A stretch of 64,000 nt of DNA from NCBI GenBank assembly GCA_035048485.1, contig CM068592.1, forward strand, positions 31,432,001-31,496,000. Direction: 5' to 3'. Positions within the stretch are counted from its first letter, which is position 1. Each line of letters starts with the position of its first letter. Both the position numbers and the translations under genes were made by a program. Shown here in pieces: positions 56,709 through 64,000 of the stretch. The notes beneath the pieces are model-generated. The model did no database searches, was not told the origin of the DNA, and was given only the letters and a program-made list of their open reading frames with translations. This stretch comes from Pteria penguin. Taxonomy: Eukaryota > Mollusca > Bivalvia > Pterioida > Pteriidae.

Positions 56709-57482
56709 TCACCGTTACAGAGGTGATTAAGACGGACTTTATATAATATTTGCAAGTGAACGGAGAATCCTGTCTTATTTTCAATGCTGTGATCTCTTTC
56801 ATGCATTTTAAAAGCATCTACCAAAGATTCCCTCCTAAATCTGCTACTGCTACTACTATTCGAACACTCCAGAGTAATTATGAAGGACATGGAATTATCT
56901 CAGACACGTAGCAAGCCATCTGTGGTCAAAGTTCATGCATAATTTAGTACCAATCGGTGAATGATAATATTTGTTTAAAAGGTTTCATCATAGTTTTTTG
57001 TACATTTCATATAAGTTGAATGATGATATACACCAATCAAACACAAATTATTTCTTTAATATTCTTATTTTTTTTATGATTTCAATCATCATGGACATGA
57101 GGATTGAGATTTCTTTGTCCCTTCCGGAACATGATGTTTTGATCCTTTTTCTCATATTTCCTCCTTTTCACTTTTCGGTAATCAAAGAAAGATAACTCCA
57201 ATAATTACAGGCAGACTCGGACCCGTACCCAGTCCCTGTGCAAGTTAATTTTCATTGACAAGTATAAACAGCAGAAAGTTTTTCTGTAATAGTTAGCTTA
57301 TTAAACAAGAATTCAAAGTGTATATTTTATAATTATGGTGATGGTGAACACAAACGAAAGTTTTAGATTATACCGCAGACCAAAATACACAACGCTCACT
57401 TATTTGAACATGTAAATGCACACCGCATGTAAACACTTGTTAAACAGTCAGTGATCATTCTTTTTCATCGCTATCTTGAGAT

Positions 57483-57643
57483 TTGGTTGGTTGGTGTTTT
57501 ATGTCGCTTTCAACAATATTTTAATTATATCGCGACATGGAAGCAGGAGGTAACCTCTTAAACATAGAGGCGCAAGCCGGGAATCGAACCCGGATCGTCG
57601 GCGCCGCAAGCCAAGCGCTTAACCACTAAACCACGCCTGCCCC
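57483..57643 (-). mobile_element. tRNA-derived SINE, second family, minus copy
   Basis: The inverted counterpart of the SINE at 56320, with B box GGGTTCGATTCCC read on the minus strand. It is flanked by a perfect 14-bp duplication CGCTATCTTGAGAT at 57469-57482 and 57644-57657, so it is a clean and fairly recent insertion. Confidence 0.92.
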
Positions 57644-57947
57644 CGCTATCTTGAGATCTTTTACGCTTGTGTTGATTGTGATAATTCATGACGATATTGA
57701 AATAATGAATTGATGTTATAAATAATATTGTGTATTGGATTCATATTTATAGGGATCTAGTGCAATTTCAAATTCCTCTTTCAAGAATGTAAACCGATAT
57801 TTTGGGGTCTGACCATACAAACTAACCATCCATCTTAACTTTTTGACTATACTTGTTCTGGCATAATACGTACATATATACAGACATTTGTTCACGTGCA
57901 TTTCCGACACCAGAATTTCAGTTAAACAAAAAACAAAAAAAAAAAAG

Positions 57948-58066
<119 letters not shown>

Positions 58067-59362
58067 AAAATATACTTTAAGACATAACGGTAATTTTGGG
58101 CAGAAGAAAAAAATTGATTGATTCACTTATTACCATGATTGAACGTACCTCGAGTTAGGCGAAAAAACAGTGTCTGCAAATGTTAAGGAAGAAATTCCTT
58201 GTTTACGCAACCTGCACCCCACATCATATAATAATTATTATGATTTTGAATACACTTTAAAATCATTCTTGAGAAACTTTCTTTTTTGAAGTTCATGAAT
58301 CTTCTTTTAAAGGAGAGGCCTCAAACTAATTATACATGTACATGAACTTACATACGGATATTAGTTAACGTATCATATACATGTACTTAAAATATTCTTA
58401 TATATTTGTGTAACATAAATTTATTGAATAATTCAAACAATATTCTAGGCGTTGATATCGGATGGAGGATAAGTAGAGAAGTTGTTAAAGTACTTGGTAC
58501 CGCTATTACAAAGGAAACCATATATCTGAATGGTGAACGTTATTGTGGAATAAGTGATGAATTTTACGACAGAGGCAGAATTGGCAGAAAAGCAGGTAAC
58601 ACTATTGTTGAGAATTTAAATGATGTCATTTAAAGAAAGGTTTGTTAGGTAATTCTTGTGTAACTATAAGAACACGTATATGTATGAAGTTTTTGCACCT
58701 TATGCATTTATAGATCATAATGTCTATTTTCAGGGATGCTTCAGGCTGAAACTGGAAATCCAAAATATGTATTCAAAATGAATTTATCTTTTTCGGTGAC
58801 ATACGTTCCAATGTCATTTAAAGAAAAGCAGGTATTCTTTTGTAGTGTTTTTTTTTTCAAAGTAAAAGGCGTTTAGCTAATCCATATATGAAAAATCTTC
58901 ATACTAAATGTAGCACGTCTTGTCGGACATGATTGTATTCTTCTTGATTAAATTGTATAATCGTGTTGTAGATTTGACGTAAATGCTAAAGAACGGTTCT
59001 CAGTCTACCCTGACGTTCTGAAACGTCACATTAAAAATCACAGTGGAGATTTACATTCACTAACGTGTGCAGTGTTGACAAGTTTCTGTTTCTGTATGCA
59101 TTTGACAATCATGGCGGTTGCGGCTAGCCAAACAAATACTCCCTCTAGAAACCATGGTGGGGCGTATTGTATGGTGTGGTGTTTTTTTTTTTTGGGAACC
59201 ACAGTAATATGTTGCCTTGGTTACTCTCATTTTTACCTGCAGGTAAAGGATTTTACAAATATGAAAAAGTAGGAGGCAAATTGACTACAGAGGATCCTGA
59301 TACGTACAGGATTAGGAGGGATGTTGCAAAGCATAAGGTTTCTTTCCAGGTATCAGCCACAG

Positions 59363-60266
59363 ATACGTACAATTTAATGGCAAGATTTATCAACAGATTA
59401 TTGGGATTCCTATGGGCACTAACTGCGCTCCCCTTATAGCAGATTTATTTTTATACTGTTATGAGAGAGACGTTATGTATTCTATTCAAACTTCTATACG
59501 TTTCGACCTTCTTGATAAGTTCAATGACACCTCCAGATATCTTGATGATATTTTGGTTATCGATAACAATGAGTTTGAAAACTATATCACTGACATTTAT
59601 CCATCTGAGCTTCAATTAAACAAAGCCAATACTTCCGACCAGGAAACACCTTTTTTAAACTTAGATACATGTATTAAAATTAATAACAACAATATTCATA
59701 CCAACATATATGATAAACGTAACGACTTCGGATTTCCTATTGTAAATTTCTCTTATCTAGATGGTGATGTCCACAAATCAAATCAAATGGTATTTTAATT
59801 AGTCAATTGGTTCGGTTCTCTAGAGCCTGCACTAACGTTTTGGATTTTCACGCATAAAATTTTCAGAGTACTTTTAAACTTCTTACTCAGGGTTATAGAG
59901 ATCATAAACTTCGAAAAACTTTTGGTAATTTTTATAGATCTTATAGAGACATTTTATCTGAATGTGCATCCAGCGGAATTCCCCATCCCAATTTATACGG
60001 TGATCTAGTGTACAAACTAAGGAGGGTCAAAGGTTCCGATAATTTCATATCGGCGGGTTCTAAAATTATTAACGCCTTCGACATCCACAGAATGACCCCG
60101 AGATCGTCACTAAGATCATAGGTCTTGTATTGAGTCCCTCTACAACTAAATGCAGATTTTTACTTGAGCGTTGCACGCTAACAGGGCGGTGGGGACTCTA
60201 TGACGGGCATTGTCCAAACCTTTTCAGAAGAGACAAGGTCCTGACCCTCGTCCCCTCTGACTGATA
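59363..60266 (+). mobile_element. Reverse-transcriptase retroelement fragment in copy 3 intron 15
   Basis: Starts within about 15 nt of the exon 15 donor. The open stretch reads IYQQIIGIPMGTNCAPL, LFLYCYERDVM, then the catalytic SRYLDDILVIDNNEF and YDKRNDFGFPIVNF. After about 59798 the frame shifts, and KLRKTFGNFYRSYRDIL, YGDLVYKLRRVKGSDNFIS and LSPSTTKCRFLLERCTLTG follow, to a TGA near 60264. The tail runs on to about 61000. I recognise this as a family common in bivalves and cnidarians; Penelope-like affinity is possible but unproven. The N-terminal half is missing. Confidence 0.82.
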
Positions 60267-60469
60267 GTCGGGACTCCTATTGATCAAGGATCTGAGCTCG
60301 CTTACAGACGAGAAAAGCACGGTTTACTGTTGTTGTCGCCTTACATATTTTTGATAGCAACATATTATTCTATAAACGTTTCGTGTGTAATTTTTTATGA
60401 CCTCTCTTCTTGAGAAACCTGTTGATCCTTGTTCTCTATATGCAGGATTATTTATAAATTGTTAAATGT

Positions 60470-61000
60470 GTGTACTGTGACAAGTGCTGCTTTTGCGGTG
60501 AATGGGAAGGTGGGCGCCCGTAAACCGGTTAACCACACTAATTGAGTGACGTTTGTTACTTCAAGTGACGTCTTAAGTCGGTATTTGAACCGCAGCACAA
60601 TCGAATATTTTTGTAATGTCTTTTTTCCGTGTATATATGTTCTATATTTGTTATAACCCCAGAGGGCATCATAAGTCTAGTTTTCAGTGCTTTTGTACTG
60701 ACATGAAATATATACTTCAAATTTTCAGTCATCAAATTAAGTTAATCACTCTAAAACTAAGGAGTATCTCCCTCATGCATAGGTCTGTCCTTAGATAGAT
60801 ACTTTGGTTCACTTTTCGGTCATTTTGGCTTCAACACTGCTCTTCAAATATTTATCTATTTTGAGAATTCCAATCATTTGTCACCAGCATCACTGAAGAG
60901 ACATAAGTGTTCGAAATGCGCATACGGTGCACTAAATTAGATGTTCTATATTCATTATTATGTTTTGTGTGCAGGTCCTTGGTGATTTGTGTCATACAAC
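60470..61000 (+). repeat. 3' tail of the reverse-transcriptase element
   Basis: Contains AAGGAGTATCTCCCTCATGC, CATCACTGAAGAGACATAAG and GAAATGCGCATACGGTGCAC. Diverged pieces of the same tail lie in copy 2 introns 6, 8 and 12. Confidence 0.6.
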
Positions 61001-61088
61001 TTTATCAGATGTCTTCTGTTTTCTCTTTGATAAAAAGAGAATGTTACAGTGAGTCATAGTACGTCACTTAAATTTTGTTATAGTGTAG

Positions 61089-61187
<99 letters not shown>

Positions 61188-62964
61188 TAAATGTAATTTC
61201 AGTTTAATAATAACAGTTTTTGAAAAAAAAGTAGACTGGATCGAGATATTTACATTTATTCAATTTCAAAGAAATATTTGAAAATAATCTCTCCAATTAC
61301 TTAGTAGTCTATTCATATGGGGTCAGTTTCTATGACTATTGTTTACGTCAATCCACGGTTATTTCAAGTATATGGTGACAGCAATGGGTCATGTTCTGGT
61401 GTACTCTGATAATATTTCAGTCACCGAAACCGTTATTTCCTAGAGCCAATCAATACATCGACTAGACACGTACCAGTAACCCAATTTATAACTAACACTG
61501 TTCAAAAACTACGTTGTAGTTCACGCTTACGCTGAAATGAAACATATGAGATGTTTATTTCATTCTTAGGAATTTGTAGTCGACTCACTGATTGACTGAA
61601 AATCAGAGTTCACGCTAACATGATCCCTTACGGACTTTCGCCGGATCTTTATCCGCGATGGGCCAAATAGAGAAGCGGTAGAAAGATATGGTTTTAATCA
61701 GATTGATGGTGACAGCATCTGCATGTTTATTGCGTAGGAATTTATACCATAGCAATGGACCCATCTGATGCAGTGCTACGCTTATCCTGAGGCAGGACCT
61801 CGATTTTCAGTCTCCTCTGAAAGACAGGACATCGATATACTCATGGTGGAAGTCGAACACGGTACCTCTGGGTCACAAACCGAGCACCTGATCCACTACG
61901 GTAACATAAGTCAGAATTTCTACGAAGATCTATGTTTCATGTGTTAATGTTACAAATTTTTTTATTGGTCTACTAACTTTTGAAGGTTGTATGGATTCAG
62001 CTTTCCAAATACCTTGGAGGACCAATAAAGTGGGACTACGAAAGGTCCACGAACAAATATGTTACTACCATGAGGCTTTCCGTATCATATATGCAAGTTC
62101 TAGGGAGAATAATTAGTCAGTGTTTAATATTGTGCTAGGAATATTTTGCCTACCCGGTGTATGGGAACGGTATCTCCCATGCTTTGTACTGTTACGACAC
62201 TGTAGCTCCACATCCAACCAATAGAAGTTGTGTTATTTGTAGATATGTGGTATAACTTCAGATATTATTTTGTACTTTCACTGATGGAACCAACAGACAT
62301 TGAAATGGAAGAAATTCGGGCGGAATTTCATAGACGAAATAGATGCTCGTAAACATATTTCAAAATGTACATGCACATAATGACAAAATGGATTCAAAAC
62401 TTGAGCAATATCACAGCTTAGTAAATGCCTTGAGATATGAGTTACAAATATCTTGTACCTAATATGTTTGTTTCTGTTTCTCTAATTGCGTTGTAACACC
62501 TTTTATACAGTAATAATTTCACATCGATGTGCATATTTGAAATATATGTAATCTATCTGGTTAAACTTTTCATGGCGGATGTGGCTGGCCACACAGGAGA
62601 CCCTTACACATCCAGGCCACTTTTTCTAACCTCTAATTTCTACTAGCCCATGTATGCTCCATGTGTTGTGTAACAGTAACATTCGGTTATTAACACCGTA
62701 TGATTGATCTTCATATCTGATATTTTAATCTCAACAGAGACAATCGCATGACCGAATACAAGAAAGATATCTTACTTTACATAGTAATGAGTTTGTCCAC
62801 TTCTTTATTTACATATTGGCAATACATTTTATAAGTTAATTGTATGTCTTTACGTTACAGCAAACAGCATATATTGGGTACCCAGTAATTTATTAAAAAG
62901 ACTTACAGATAAAGTTGTTCCAATGGCAAAGTGGACCCAGAATATATCAACAAGCAAGCGGTAG

Positions 62965-64000
62965 CATTAAACTATCAGCTCCATTCTCCATGTAATAAGC
63001 TTTAGATGTTGGTGGTCACTGCGACATCATCTTCGTCAAAATGTAGTGCATGGTCTTGTACTAGTTGACTGATAAATCGCCAACCTGGATTCCGTATTAC
63101 ATATCCCAACAGAAATCCATAGCATTTTAGAAAGCATTGTTACATATGTATACTTTCATTTACAAAAAAAGTTGGAGATTGGCCATGTTTTCAACAGAAT
63201 TATATACTTCGGCCACGGATTTTGCATCATATGTCTGCACACATTTCCAATCATCCCAACTGCAGACGGATAAAGGTGCAAACTGCTATGAATAATTTAA
63301 AATTGTTATATACGAGTAAACATAATGCATTATTTATAACCACAAGCAGATAATGTCTGCGCCTTTTTATAGTCATAGTTTTAATACAAAAGAGACGCTT
63401 ATTTTAAATAAATGAGTATTTAAGCTACGATTTCACTGCTAATTCAGTAGGTAAAACACGAGGTAGAATACGAAAGTAACTGGTGGCACATGACTATGGC
63501 ACTAACAACAATGTACCACAGTGGACATTCAGGGACCCCTGAAATTCAGAGGTGAGAAGTAACCAATTATGTGACTGAACCCAACAGTTTACTTTTACCA
63601 GACAGTGACGCATTAAAAATATAAAAAAATGTGACAAAGTCTATCCCTTGGTTGATGTGGCTAAATGCTTGGCTTCCTAGCCGCTCTAGGTTTCTTGGAC
63701 CATGTCCATAATGTTTGTGTTCCATTGTTTACAGCAATGGTAATCACAGATTATCCAACCAACTTAACCACATGTATCACATACGATATAAGAAATATCA
63801 AATTTTTATCTTTCAAAAATGCAAATCACGTGGCTGCATTGTAAATGTTTTGCCATATAAAAAAATGAAAGTAGGCAAAAAATTTAATACTTTATTTTGA
63901 TATTAAACCTTGACCATTTCCTAAATTTGATCGACATACAATTTATCACTGAATCATTTAATGATGAATTATATACAGGGGAAGGTCCAAAGAGTTTGTC
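62965..64000. other. Duplicated 3' flank of copy 3
   Basis: Aligns with the 3' flank of copy 2 (45177-46345) up to the last base, for example ATATCCCAACAGAAATCCAT and TATTAAACCTTGACCATTTC. It differs by small indels and by an insert of about 85 bp near 63470-63560 carrying the ACCACAGTGGACATTCAGGG repeat. No gene is inside, but in copy 2 the SULT stop codon lies only about 270 bp beyond the matching point. Confidence 0.75.

Noticed and set aside
59072..59439. ORFs running across copy 3 exon 15 into the intron
   Set aside because: They fuse the exon 15 relic to intron and retroelement sequence; the exon has clear splice sites at 59243 and 59349.

Overview
The window looks like nuclear DNA of a lophotrochozoan animal, most likely a bivalve mollusc. 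The genes are cut by many GT-AG introns, the DNA is AT-rich, and introns and spacers are packed with tRNA-derived SINEs, LINE and other reverse-transcriptase fragments, MITEs, minisatellites and repeats that I recall as common in bivalves. The species cannot be named from sequence alone. All exon joins below come from reading splice sites and codon phase by eye; no search or transcript evidence was available.

Layout. (1) 744-1480, minus strand: the first two coding exons of an FBXL4-like gene that runs off the left edge. (2) 1961-26271, plus: a complete 18-exon gene for peroxisomal bifunctional enzyme (EHHADH/MFE-1: enoyl-CoA hydratase plus 3-hydroxyacyl-CoA dehydrogenase), 718 aa, ending in the peroxisomal signal SKL. 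It starts about 480 bp from FBXL4, head to head. (3) 30221-45176, plus: a second complete 18-exon EHHADH, 720 aa, also ending SKL. (4) 46618-51417, minus: a five-coding-exon cytosolic sulfotransferase (SULT), 317 aa, convergent with EHHADH copy 2. (5) 51418-58062: gene-poor DNA with a decayed LINE, an inverted SINE pair, hairpin elements and microsatellites. (6) 58449-62964, plus: a third, 5'-truncated EHHADH copy (exons 14-18 only) that is a pseudogene: frameshifted in exon 17, SKL changed to SKR, and its intron 15 filled by a reverse-transcriptase element. Homology to copy 2 continues to the right edge, so the duplication may extend into a second SULT beyond it.

Function. EHHADH carries out steps two and three of peroxisomal beta-oxidation of L-3-hydroxyacyl-CoA intermediates. 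The two full copies keep the catalytic residues of both activities. The most interesting single signal is in copy 1: exon 12, which carries the conserved active-site Asn of the dehydrogenase half, is present twice in tandem (17918-17986 and 18032-18100). Both versions are 69 nt, same phase, fully open and only 45 nt apart, so they look like mutually exclusive alternative exons. Copy 2 has only one version. Other points of note are an inverted pair of 1.05-kb TA-flanked elements around exons 13-15 of copy 1, a duplicated 3' splice site beside a Helentron-like insertion at exon 8, a GC-AG intron in copy 2, and minisatellites that appear to have grown out of SINE sequence.
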